64,000 bases of DNA, from the NCBI GenBank assembly GCA_944320305.1, contig CALUGW010000040.1:62001-126000 (forward strand). The letters are read 5' to 3'. Origin of the DNA: an uncultured Prevotella sp. Lineage in GTDB: Bacteria; Bacteroidota; Bacteroidia; Bacteroidales; Bacteroidaceae. Position 1 is the first letter of the stretch, and every line of letters starts with the position of its first letter. The position numbers were made by a program, and so were the translations under genes. Shown one piece after another: positions 51,736 through 58,860 of the stretch. Below the pieces are notes generated by a model. The model was not told the origin of the DNA. It saw nothing but the letters and a program-made list of their open reading frames with translations, and did not search any database.

Positions 51736-53229
51736 TCAGAGTGTCACTCCGTTCTTGAAGATGGCTATCTCGCGGTAGCCGTTGGCCTCGTTGCGCGCTT
51801 TCTCGCCGCTTGCCACTGCCAGCACCTTGCCTATGAAGTCGCGCACAAGCTCCTTCATCGGCCTGCCCTCCACAAGCTGCCCCGCGTTGAAGTCAATCCA
51901 GTTGGGCTTGCGGGCTGCCAGTGTGGGGTTGGTGGCAATCTTCATTGTGGGCACGAAAGTGCCGAAAGGCGTGCCCCGCCCTGTTGTGAAGAGCACTATC
52001 TGGCATCCCGCAGAGGCGAGCGCCGTGGCGGCCACCAGGTCGTTGCCCGGAGCCGACAGCAGGTTCAGGCCGCTTTCGCTCAGCCTGTCGCCATATTCGA
52101 GCACACCGCTCACCGGCGCCCTGCCGCACTTCTGCGTACACCCCAGAGCCTTGTCTTCCAGAGTCGATATGCCGCCGGCTTTGTTTCCCGGCGAAGGATT
52201 CTCACCAACCGGCTCGCCGTGGCTCAGGAAATACTCCTTGAAGTTGTTGACCATGCTCACGGTCTTTTCAAACAGCTCCTCATTCTTGCAGCGGTTCATC
52301 AGTATTGTCTCCGCGCCGAACATCTCAGGCACCTCCGTCAGGATTGTTGTGCCGCCCTGGGCCACGAGCCAGTCGGAAAACTCGCCCACAAGCGGATTGG
52401 CCGTTATGCCGCTGAAGCCGTCGCTGCCGCCGCATTTCAGGCCCACGCGCAACTTGCTCACGGGCACATCCTGCCGCTCGTCGGCCTTTGCCTTGGCATA
52501 GAGACCGCGCAGTATCTCCATGCCGGCCGCCAGCTCGTCGCCCTCCACTTTCTGCACTACAAGGAACTTCACGCGCTCCCTGTCATAGTCGCCCAGCAGT
52601 TCTTCAAACTGGTCCGGCTGGTTGTTCTCGCAGCCGAGCCCCAGCACCAGCACGCCTCCGGCGTTGGGGTGCAGCACGATGTCGCGCAGAATCTTGCGCG
52701 TGTTCTCGTGGTCGCCGCTGAGCTGGGAGCAGCCGTAGTTGTGGTGCCAGGCATAAATTGAGTCCACACCCTGGCAGCCTGTCTCCTGCTGGAGCATGGC
52801 GGCCAGTTTCTCCGCAATGCCGTTTACGCACCCCACCGTCGGCACAATCCATATCTCATTGCGGGTGCCCACCTCGCCGCCGGCTCTCACATAGCCCTTA
52901 AAGCTCAGCTTTTCGTCCTTGATGTCAAGTGCCTCACTCACAGGATTGTAAGTGTATTCCAGCGTTCCGGCCAGATTTGTCTTCAAATTGTGCTCGTTAA
53001 CCCAGTCGCCCGCCTTGAGGCTCTCTGCCGCATGGCCTATGGGGTAGCCGTATTTTATGATGTCTGCGCCCTTGCCTGTGTCTTTGATAAGTATTTTGTG
53101 GCCGGCGGGTGTGTCCTGGCTCACAGTTATTTCAGCTCCGTCAACTTCTATTTTTGTTCCCTTTGCGACGGGCTGCAGGCAGACGACCACAGTGTCTGCC
53201 GGATTGATTTTTATGAAAGTCTGTTCCAT
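51736..53229 (-). CDS. uxaA: Altronate dehydratase
   Basis: Converts D-altronate to 2-keto-3-deoxygluconate. 497 residues with the SAF domain at the N-terminus (VVVCLQPVAKGTKIEVDGAE, then AGHKILIKDTGKGADIIKYG with the conserved His/Lys) and the large catalytic domain: GCVNGIAEKLAAML near residue 130, HNYGCSQLSGDHENTRKIL near 160, GLGCENNQPDQFEE near 200, KCGGSDGFSGITANPLVG near 275 and TTGRGTPFGTFVPTMKIATN near 420 with metal-site cysteines in the GC motifs. It follows the LacI regulator by 47 bases and abuts nhaC. Product feeds KdgK at 3822. Confidence 0.95.
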   Translation of the reverse strand: MEQTFIKINPADTVVVCLQPVAKGTKIEVDGAEITVSQDTPAGHKILIKDTGKGADIIKYGYPIGHAAESLKAGDWVNEHNLKTNLAGTLEYTYNPVSEALDIKDEKLSFKGYVRAGGEVGTRNEIWIVPTVGCVNGIAEKLAAMLQQETGCQGVDSIYAWHHNYGCSQLSGDHENTRKILRDIVLHPNAGGVLVLGLGCENNQPDQFEELLGDYDRERVKFLVVQKVEGDELAAGMEILRGLYAKAKADERQDVPVSKLRVGLKCGGSDGFSGITANPLVGEFSDWLVAQGGTTILTEVPEMFGAETILMNRCKNEELFEKTVSMVNNFKEYFLSHGEPVGENPSPGNKAGGISTLEDKALGCTQKCGRAPVSGVLEYGDRLSESGLNLLSAPGNDLVAATALASAGCQIVLFTTGRGTPFGTFVPTMKIATNPTLAARKPNWIDFNAGQLVEGRPMKELVRDFIGKVLAVASGEKARNEANGYREIAIFKNGVTL

Positions 53230-53276
53230 AGTTATGGTATGTTTGTTAGTAATTCATCATGCATTCGTCTCCCGGT

Positions 53277-54344
53277 TCAGATTTGTGTCCGCCGGTAGAA
53301 GTCCACGTTCTCCTTTGTCAGAATCTCTATGGGCATATAGTTCACCGGCGTGATTTCCTTTTTCAGCACTATTGCCTCGAAGAGCGACTCCACGCATGCA
53401 TAGCCCTGCATATAACCGTGCTGGGCTATGAGAAACGATATCGAGCCTTGCCTCACGCACTCAGCGTTCTTGTTCACCATGTCGTAGCCCATGATCTGTA
53501 TGTTGCGTCTGTTGCTCCTCAACAGGAACTCGCCCACCAGATGGGCCTTTGAGTTGAACGTTATACAGTGGTGCACCTCCGGGTTGGCGGCGAAGAAGTC
53601 CTCGAGCATCTCGTCATACTCTGCCTTGTCCTTGTCCTCGGGCAGGTCCAGCTCGATGATGCCGGTGTCGGGGTAGTGGTCGCGCATATAGTGGCGGAAT
53701 CCGGTCTCGCGGTTCTCCTGCTGCTTGCTGGCCACGATGCCGTTCTTCGTCTGCTTCATCAGCATCACGCTCTTCTCGCCTCCGGCAATGAGCATGAGCA
53801 TCTTTCCGGCAAAATATCCGCAGCAGAACGAGTCCTGACCGTAGAACGACAGCGGCTTCAGGTCTGGCAGATAGGAGTCGAGCAGTATGAACGGTATGTT
53901 GCGCTCGTGCAGCACGTCGGTGAACCGCCTCGTTATGTCGAGCCGCGTCGGCACTATTATTATGCCGTCGGGATTCTGTGCAAGACACTCCTCCGTGACT
54001 TTCACAAACGTCTCAGGCTTGAAGCGTTTGTAGTACAGCATCTTGACGTTTATGTTGAAGTCGCGCCGACGGTCGCGCGCGCTCATAGCCCCCTCCTCTA
54101 TCTCGTCCCAATAGGCCTCGGTCTCGTGCTTGGGTATTATGCAGTAAAAGCTGTATGTCTTGTTATAAGCCAGGGCACTGGCATACATATTGGGGTGGTA
54201 GTCCATCTCCTTCAGTGCCTTCTCCACCTTTTCCCTGGCCGACTTCGACACGTTGGGCCTGTTGTGCAGCACCCTGTCCACCGTGCCCACAGACACGCCC
54301 GACTGCCGGGCGATGTCCTTTATTCTTATTTTGTCGGGAGTCAT
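53277..54344 (-). CDS. LacI family transcriptional regulator
   Basis: A 355-residue regulator. HTH domain about residues 7-27: IRIKDIARQSGVSVGTVDRV, hinge helix region RPNVSKSAREKVEKALKEMD, then YHPNMYASALA. The rest is a type I periplasmic-binding-like effector domain with DGIIIVPTRLDITRRF, NIPFILLDSYLPDL, GYFAGKMLMLIAGGEKSVML, and ENVDFYRR at the end. First gene before uxaA, so it probably senses a uronate (tagaturonate, altronate or galacturonate) and controls the lacI-uxaA-nhaC operon. The operator was not located with confidence. Confidence 0.92.
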   Translation of the reverse strand: MTPDKIRIKDIARQSGVSVGTVDRVLHNRPNVSKSAREKVEKALKEMDYHPNMYASALAYNKTYSFYCIIPKHETEAYWDEIEEGAMSARDRRRDFNINVKMLYYKRFKPETFVKVTEECLAQNPDGIIIVPTRLDITRRFTDVLHERNIPFILLDSYLPDLKPLSFYGQDSFCCGYFAGKMLMLIAGGEKSVMLMKQTKNGIVASKQQENRETGFRHYMRDHYPDTGIIELDLPEDKDKAEYDEMLEDFFAANPEVHHCITFNSKAHLVGEFLLRSNRRNIQIMGYDMVNKNAECVRQGSISFLIAQHGYMQGYACVESLFEAIVLKKEITPVNYMPIEILTKENVDFYRRTQI

Positions 54345-54578
54345 GTCTTCTGTGTTGTCTTAATCCGCTACAAAAATACCAATAAATTTTGAATTGTGCG
54401 AATGCACAGCGCAATATTTTGCCTTGCGGCCAACTTCGTTTAGGAAACGCCAGACGCTGCGCCAATGCTTTTGTGGGCCAAGACCGATGGCAGGCTGCCG
54501 ACAGACGGCGTTACTTGCAAATATGCAACTAAAAACAGCGCCGTGCGGGCGGATTCAGCCCACCTGCCGTTTTGTCTT

Positions 54579-54666
54579 GCAATATAGGCCATTTCATCCT
54601 GCAAAAAGGGCCATTTCGCAGTGCTAAACGGCCTATATTGCAAGACGGAATGACCTTTATCGCAAA
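54579..54666. repeat. 22-bp tandem repeat array, locus 5 (four units)
   Basis: Units start at 54579, 54601, 54623 and 54645. A perfect 17-bp inverted repeat, GTCTTGCAATATAGGCC (54574-54590) and inverse (54630-54646), links unit 1 with unit 3 around a 39-base centre. Unit 4 is the most decayed. Same register and consensus as the other four loci. Confidence 0.87.
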
Positions 54667-54837
54667 GCGATGAATATCAGCGCGTTATGCGGCAAGGCGC
54701 ATTTAACGTTTTTAACTTAAAAATGTTAAGCCCGAACAGGGCGCAAACAGCTGTGCGCCGCCTTGAATGCGACATGTTTTCTCAAAACGCCCCCCAAATG
54801 AATGTCTACAATTTGCCAAATTTTCAAATAGCCGAAA

Positions 54838-54943
54838 GGCGTGTCTCGCATACCGTCACTCCGCTCCGACGCGGAATCCAGAATATCTGGCTGCTTGCAG
54901 GATTCCGCCCCGACGCGCCCTTAGACGGCATACAAGACACGCC
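54838..54943. repeat. 106-base nested inverted repeat
   Basis: Outer arms of 20 bases (54838-54857, GGCGTGTCTCGCATACCGTC; 54924-54943, GACGGCATACAAGACACGCC) match except three positions that become G-U pairs on a minus-strand transcript. Inner arms GCGGAATCC (54871-54879) and GGATTCCGC (54900-54908) are perfect. Probably a REP-like or structured RNA element; no T-run follows. Confidence 0.68.
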
Positions 54944-55100
54944 CTACTCTCCTTGAAGTATTTTGAAATTTGCGGATGTTCAAAAAAAGCAAAGCCGACG
55001 GACTGTTTTTTAACGAGACCGATATTGCCGTTTCGGCAAAAAATTACGACCTTTGCACCGGCCGGACCGCACCTACGCGGCGCCAAAACATAAAAAAGTC

Positions 55101-55712
55101 ATGGAGCGACATCCGTTTAAACCATTCTTGCCCGGACACGCCCGCCTGCTCATGCTCGGCACTTTCCCGCCGGCGCGGCGGCGCTGGTGCATGGACTTCT
55201 ATTATCCAAACTTCACCAACGACATGTGGCGCATATTCGGTCTGTGCTTCTTCGGCGACAAGAGTCATTTCATCATTCCGGGCGAGAAGCGCTTCGACGC
55301 AGAGCGTATCAAAGCGTTTCTGACCGAAAGGGGCATCGCGCTCTACGACACGGCCGTGGCGGTGAACCGCACGAAAAACACGGCGTCGGACAAAGACCTG
55401 GAGATTATAGAACCGACAGACCTCGACGATCTGCTCTCGCGACTGCCGGACTGCCGTACGGTGGTGACAGCCGGACAACTGGCCACCGCCGTGTTCTGCC
55501 GCCATTACGGCATCAGCGAGCCAAAGACCGGTGCCTGCGCCGAGTTCACCTTCAGCGGGCGGAGCGTCAGGCTCTACCGCATGCCCAGCTCGTCAAGGGC
55601 TTACCCCATGGCGGTGGAGCAAAAGGCCGCGAGCTACATGGCCGTCTTCGCCTCTGCGGGGCTTGTCCCTCTGGCCTCCGTGGCTACGGCCGAGGCTCTC
55701 CGTCAGCCGTGA
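55101..55712 (+). CDS. Uracil-DNA glycosylase family protein
   Basis: About 203 residues (ATG 55101, MERHPFKPFLPGHARLLMLG). The segment LLMLGTFPPARRRWCMDFYY and PNFTNDMWRIFGLCFFG resembles the G-x-x-P start of the UDG superfamily with the catalytic-loop-like NFTND, followed by VVTAGQLATAVFCRHYGISE and a C-terminal LYRMPSSSRAYPMAVEQKAA, where the P-S-S-S-R pattern is typical of MUG/thermophile-type families. Removes uracil or a mismatched base from DNA; exact substrate not known. The gene's end overlaps that of the HdeD-like gene by 29 bases, tail to tail. Confidence 0.82.
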   Translation: MERHPFKPFLPGHARLLMLGTFPPARRRWCMDFYYPNFTNDMWRIFGLCFFGDKSHFIIPGEKRFDAERIKAFLTERGIALYDTAVAVNRTKNTASDKDLEIIEPTDLDDLLSRLPDCRTVVTAGQLATAVFCRHYGISEPKTGACAEFTFSGRSVRLYRMPSSSRAYPMAVEQKAASYMAVFASAGLVPLASVATAEALRQP

Positions 55713-56316
55713 GGTCGGGAGCGGACGGTGTGCCGCCGCTCATCTTCTCCACCTGCTTTTTCCACGAGTAAATCTTCACGGAGTTTATAATCTCGGTGAC
55801 ACCATACAGCAGGCTGCACCACCCAAGGATGACCAGCGGCAGCGACGCGCTCTCCATCGGCTTGAACATCACGTACAGCCCGACCAGCAGCACTATCGAC
55901 GGGCAGACCCAATAGAGCGGAGTGAAGCGGCCCAGACGCCGCGCCGCCACGAGCGCCAGAAACTGGCTGACGGCTCCCAGAATCAGGACTGCGCCGAGAA
56001 CATACATCAGCCCCGCCACAAACATGGCAGGCCTGGCGGCCAGCAACGCGCCGAAGACAACGCTGCCTATGCCGACAACCGGCAGCGGCGGACGCCCGCC
56101 GGCCACCACGCGCCCCATCGCGTCGGTTATCGTGTAGCGCGAGGCGTTGCGGGCGGCGTTGAGCCAAGTTAAACACGAGATGACTCCCGACAGCAGGAAC
56201 AACGCCCCGATGGCCACTGTCAGCCACGTCACGGTGTTGTCGGGGTATTGGATGAGCAGCACTCCAACAATGATGGAGCACACCGCTCTGAGCAAAGCAC
56301 TACGCAGTATCTTCAT
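55684..56316 (-). CDS. HdeD/DUF308 family membrane protein
   Basis: About 210 residues with six membrane helices (for example AVCSIIVGVLLIQYPDNTVT; VTWLTVAIGALFLLSGVISC; VVGIGSVVFGALLAARPAMF; YVLGAVLILGAVSQFLALVA; VCPSIVLLVGLYVMFKPMES; LPLVILGWCSLLYGVTEIIN), the DUF308 pair-repeat typical of HdeD, an acid-stress membrane protein in enterics. Role here unknown. Start at ATG 56316 (MKILRSALL) as the longer frame begins before the first helix with a -7-like TAATTTTG at 56341-56348 (minus) nearby. Confidence 0.9.
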   Translation of the reverse strand: MKILRSALLRAVCSIIVGVLLIQYPDNTVTWLTVAIGALFLLSGVISCLTWLNAARNASRYTITDAMGRVVAGGRPPLPVVGIGSVVFGALLAARPAMFVAGLMYVLGAVLILGAVSQFLALVAARRLGRFTPLYWVCPSIVLLVGLYVMFKPMESASLPLVILGWCSLLYGVTEIINSVKIYSWKKQVEKMSGGTPSAPDLTADGEPRP

Positions 56317-56340
56317 AATCTTTATGGTTTTAGGATATTG

Positions 56341-56348
56341 CAAAATTA
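56341..56348 (-). promoter_or_regulatory. -7 element of the HdeD-like gene
   Basis: Minus-strand TAATTTTG fits TAnnTTTG, 24 bases before the preferred ATG. A small GCCGT-AAA-ACGGC hairpin with a following T-run on the plus strand lies just upstream. Confidence 0.5.
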
Positions 56349-56408
56349 CATATTAATAGCCGTAAAACGGCATTTTTTATCGATGTTTTTCACCAAAGGC
56401 AGAACAAA

Positions 56409-56921
56409 ATGACAACACTCTATCTTGCGCGCCACGGCGAGACCGAGGACAACGTGAACAGAATCATGCAGGGACAGACCCAAGGCCGGCTCACCGGCAA
56501 CGGTCTGCGGCAGGCCGCCGCGCTGCGCGACAGGCTCCGCGACGCCCGGATCGACGCCATCGTGGCGAGCGACCTGCGCCGCGCCATCGACACGGCCGCC
56601 GTCGTGGCCACCCCGCGCGGCATGACCGTGGAGACCACCCCGCTGCTCCGCGAACGCGACTGGGGCAGCTTTACCGGCCGCTTCATTCCGTCGCTCCGCG
56701 ACGAGCCGTGGCCCGACGACATTGAGAGCCTTGACGCGCTCAAGGCGCGGGCCGCCAGCTTCATGGAATGGCTCACCGGGCGTTGGCCCGGCATGGCCGT
56801 GCTGGCCGTGGGTCACGGCATAATAAACAAGGCCGTGCAGGCCGTGTACTTTGGCAAGCCCATGAGCGAGATTCCACGCATGGAGAACGCCGAGGTCAGG
56901 ATTCTGGAGCTTGCAAGATAG
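56409..56921 (+). CDS. Histidine phosphatase family protein
   Basis: Phosphoglycerate mutase-like phosphatase of 170 residues. The phosphohistidine motif LYLARHGETEDNVNRIMQGQ is at the start, VVATPRGMTVETTPLLRERD-type region near residue 60 gives the acid-base segment (ATPRG, LLRERDWGSFTGR), and AVLAVGHGIINKAVQAV near 137 carries the second catalytic His (VGHG). Substrate could be a sugar phosphate, alpha-ribazole phosphate or a nucleotide; not decidable. Very G+C-rich (77% in the line 56521-56580 by count). Confidence 0.92.
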   Translation: MTTLYLARHGETEDNVNRIMQGQTQGRLTGNGLRQAAALRDRLRDARIDAIVASDLRRAIDTAAVVATPRGMTVETTPLLRERDWGSFTGRFIPSLRDEPWPDDIESLDALKARAASFMEWLTGRWPGMAVLAVGHGIINKAVQAVYFGKPMSEIPRMENAEVRILELAR

Positions 56922-57009
56922 CTAAAATGTTTGCAAGTCAGTAAGCCAAAAGAAGAATTATCATGGCAGAATGTCAACAAACATTCAAAACTGTCACAAA
57001 ACAAAAAGA

Positions 57010-57056
57010 GTGTTCCGCATTCCACAGCATGATGCAAAATGCGGAATGCGGAACAC
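57010..57056 (-). terminator. Terminator at the end of the leucine operon
   Basis: Perfect 14-bp inverted repeat (GTGTTCCGCATTCC at 57010-57023; inverse at 57043-57056), followed on the minus strand by TCTTTTTGTTTTG. It lies 21 bases past the TPR gene stop and could also serve the phosphatase from the other side. Confidence 0.88.
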
Positions 57057-57076
57057 AGACAAATAGCACGGGTGAT

Positions 57077-57769
57077 TCAATCGGCGCACCTTTTGTACCA
57101 ATCGAGGAGCAGCCCACGTGGTGTGCCGCGGCTCACAATCTCGTCGAGAGCGGCGCGGGCCTCGCGCCTGCGCCCCATGAGCAGCAGCAGGTCGGCGCGT
57201 GAGAGACGGTAACCGGCATCGGCAGGCTGCAGGCATATGGCACGGTCCCAATCGTCGAGAGCTGCGGCGTAGGCTTTTTGGCCGCGCTCGAAGTCGGCGC
57301 GGGCGGCCCAGACCACCGCGCTGTCGGGGAAAAGCTCCACGAGGCGGTTGTAATGGTCCATGGCTGCTGCCGCGTCGCCAGCCCCCACAGCCACACGCGC
57401 CAGCCCAAGACGCGCCTCCATGTTCATTGGGGCGGCGGCGATCACAGCCTCATAGTCTGCGCGGGCGTCGGCCCAGCGGCGCAGACTGGCGCTGGCATAG
57501 GCTCTGTAGAAATGGGCGGCAATGCTCTGCGGATCCATGGCAAGCACGCGGGTGTATTCCTCGATGGCGTATTCCCACTGGCCAAGCTCTATGTTTACGG
57601 CAGCCTTGCGCAGGCGCAGGTCTGTAGAGCTTGGGTTGGCCTCTATCCGGCGGCTGAGGACGGCAAGCGAGTCGCGCCACTGTCCAGCCGTCTGCGCCGA
57701 CAAACTAAATGAGCACAACAGGAGCAAAATGGCGGCGGAAAGGCGTAGCAAGGACGCGAAAAGCGTCAT
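57077..57769 (-). CDS. Secreted TPR-repeat protein
   Basis: 230 residues. Signal peptide [20 protein letters not shown] ending SLSAQ, then about five tetratricopeptide repeats: [79 protein letters not shown], and [20 protein letters not shown] protein-interaction scaffold in the periplasm. Last gene of the leu operon, overlapping leuB by four bases (ATGA), although its product is exported and the leucine enzymes are not, so the link is probably only positional. Confidence 0.9.
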   Translation of the reverse strand: MTLFASLLRLSAAILLLLCSFSLSAQTAGQWRDSLAVLSRRIEANPSSTDLRLRKAAVNIELGQWEYAIEEYTRVLAMDPQSIAAHFYRAYASASLRRWADARADYEAVIAAAPMNMEARLGLARVAVGAGDAAAAMDHYNRLVELFPDSAVVWAARADFERGQKAYAAALDDWDRAICLQPADAGYRLSRADLLLLMGRRREARAALDEIVSRGTPRGLLLDWYKRCAD

Positions 57770-58833
57770 GGGCGTGCGTTCTTGATGTAGTCAACAATCC
57801 ACGTGCCCACCTCTGCCGTGCCGTAGCGGGCGCCGCCCTCTACCTGAATCTCCGGCGTGCGCACGCCGGCATCGAGCGATGCGTCCACTGCGCGGCGCAC
57901 GAGAGTGCCCTCGTCCTTAAGTCCAAAGTGCTCGAAGAGCATTGCCACCGACAGTATCTGGGCCAGCGGGTTGGCGATGTTCTGCCCCTTGGCCTGCGGC
58001 CACGAGCCGTGAACAGGCTCGAACACAGGGGTGCTCTCGCCTGTAGAGGCTGAAGGCAGCAGCCCCATGGAGCCTGAAATGCAGCTGCCCTCGTCTGTGA
58101 GGATGTCACCAAAGGTGTTCTCTGTGACCATCACATCGAAGAATGTGGGCTCTGTTATCATGCGCATGGCAGCGTTGTCAACGTACATATAGTCCACACG
58201 GACATCGGGCCACTGCGACTCCATCTCCTGTGCCACCTGCCGCCACAGACGGCTGGAGGCCAGAACGTTGGCCTTGTCGACCACTGTGAGGTGGTGGTGG
58301 CGACGGCGGGCATACTCAAAGCCCACCCTGAGAATGCGCTCCACTTCGGGGCGGGTGTAGAGATTTGTGTCGTAAGCCTTGTCGTTGTCCTGGTACTTCT
58401 CGCCGAAATACATTCCTCCGGTAAGCTCACGGATACATACAAAGTCGGCACCGCTCACCAACTCGGACCTGAGCGGCGACTTGTGCAGCAGACACTTGAA
58501 AGTCTGCACCGGGCGTATGTTGGCATAAAGGCCAAGCTTCTTGCGCATGGCGAGCAACCCTTGCTCGGGGCGCACCTTGGCCGTGGGGTCGTTGTCGAAG
58601 CGTGTGTCGCCCACAGCGGCAAAGAGCACTGCGTCGGCTTCACGGCAGATGCGGAAAGTGTCGTCGGGGAACGGGTCGCCCACGGCATCAATGGCTGCCG
58701 CGCCGCAGAGAGCCTCACGGTAGGTGAGTTTGTGGCCAAAGCACTCAGCCACGGCGTTGGCCACAGCCACGCCTTGTGTCATTATCTCCGGCCCGATACC
58801 ATCGCCGGGCAGGACTGCAATGTTGAGTTTCAT
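57766..58833 (-). CDS. leuB: 3-isopropylmalate dehydrogenase
   Basis: NAD-dependent oxidative decarboxylation of 3-isopropylmalate. 355 residues with [20 protein letters not shown] at the start, [20 protein letters not shown] near residue 73, [14 protein letters not shown] near 103, [14 protein letters not shown] near 135, [20 protein letters not shown] near 192, [14 protein letters not shown] near 217 and [20 protein letters not shown] near 245 (metal Asp cluster). Operon leuA-leuC-leuD-leuA2-leuB. Confidence 0.96.
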   Translation of the reverse strand: MKLNIAVLPGDGIGPEIMTQGVAVANAVAECFGHKLTYREALCGAAAIDAVGDPFPDDTFRICREADAVLFAAVGDTRFDNDPTAKVRPEQGLLAMRKKLGLYANIRPVQTFKCLLHKSPLRSELVSGADFVCIRELTGGMYFGEKYQDNDKAYDTNLYTRPEVERILRVGFEYARRRHHHLTVVDKANVLASSRLWRQVAQEMESQWPDVRVDYMYVDNAAMRMITEPTFFDVMVTENTFGDILTDEGSCISGSMGLLPSASTGESTPVFEPVHGSWPQAKGQNIANPLAQILSVAMLFEHFGLKDEGTLVRRAVDASLDAGVRTPEIQVEGGARYGTAEVGTWIVDYIKNARP

Positions 58834-58860
58834 AAGCTGTTGTAATAATGTGTAAGGTTG

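Larger units (their letters stand above)
54345..55100. other. Gene-free gap between divergent lacI and the glycosylase gene
   Basis: 756 bases, the longest gap in the window. It holds repeat array locus 5 (54579-54666) and a large inverted repeat (54838-54943). Short frames of up to 108 codons on both strands have no resemblance to known proteins and run through the structures. Promoters for lacI and the glycosylase must lie here but I could not assign a convincing -7 box. Confidence 0.55.

Noticed and set aside
54687-55093. 89- and 108-codon frames in the lacI-glycosylase gap
   Set aside because: They read through a large inverted repeat and have no homologues I can recognise.
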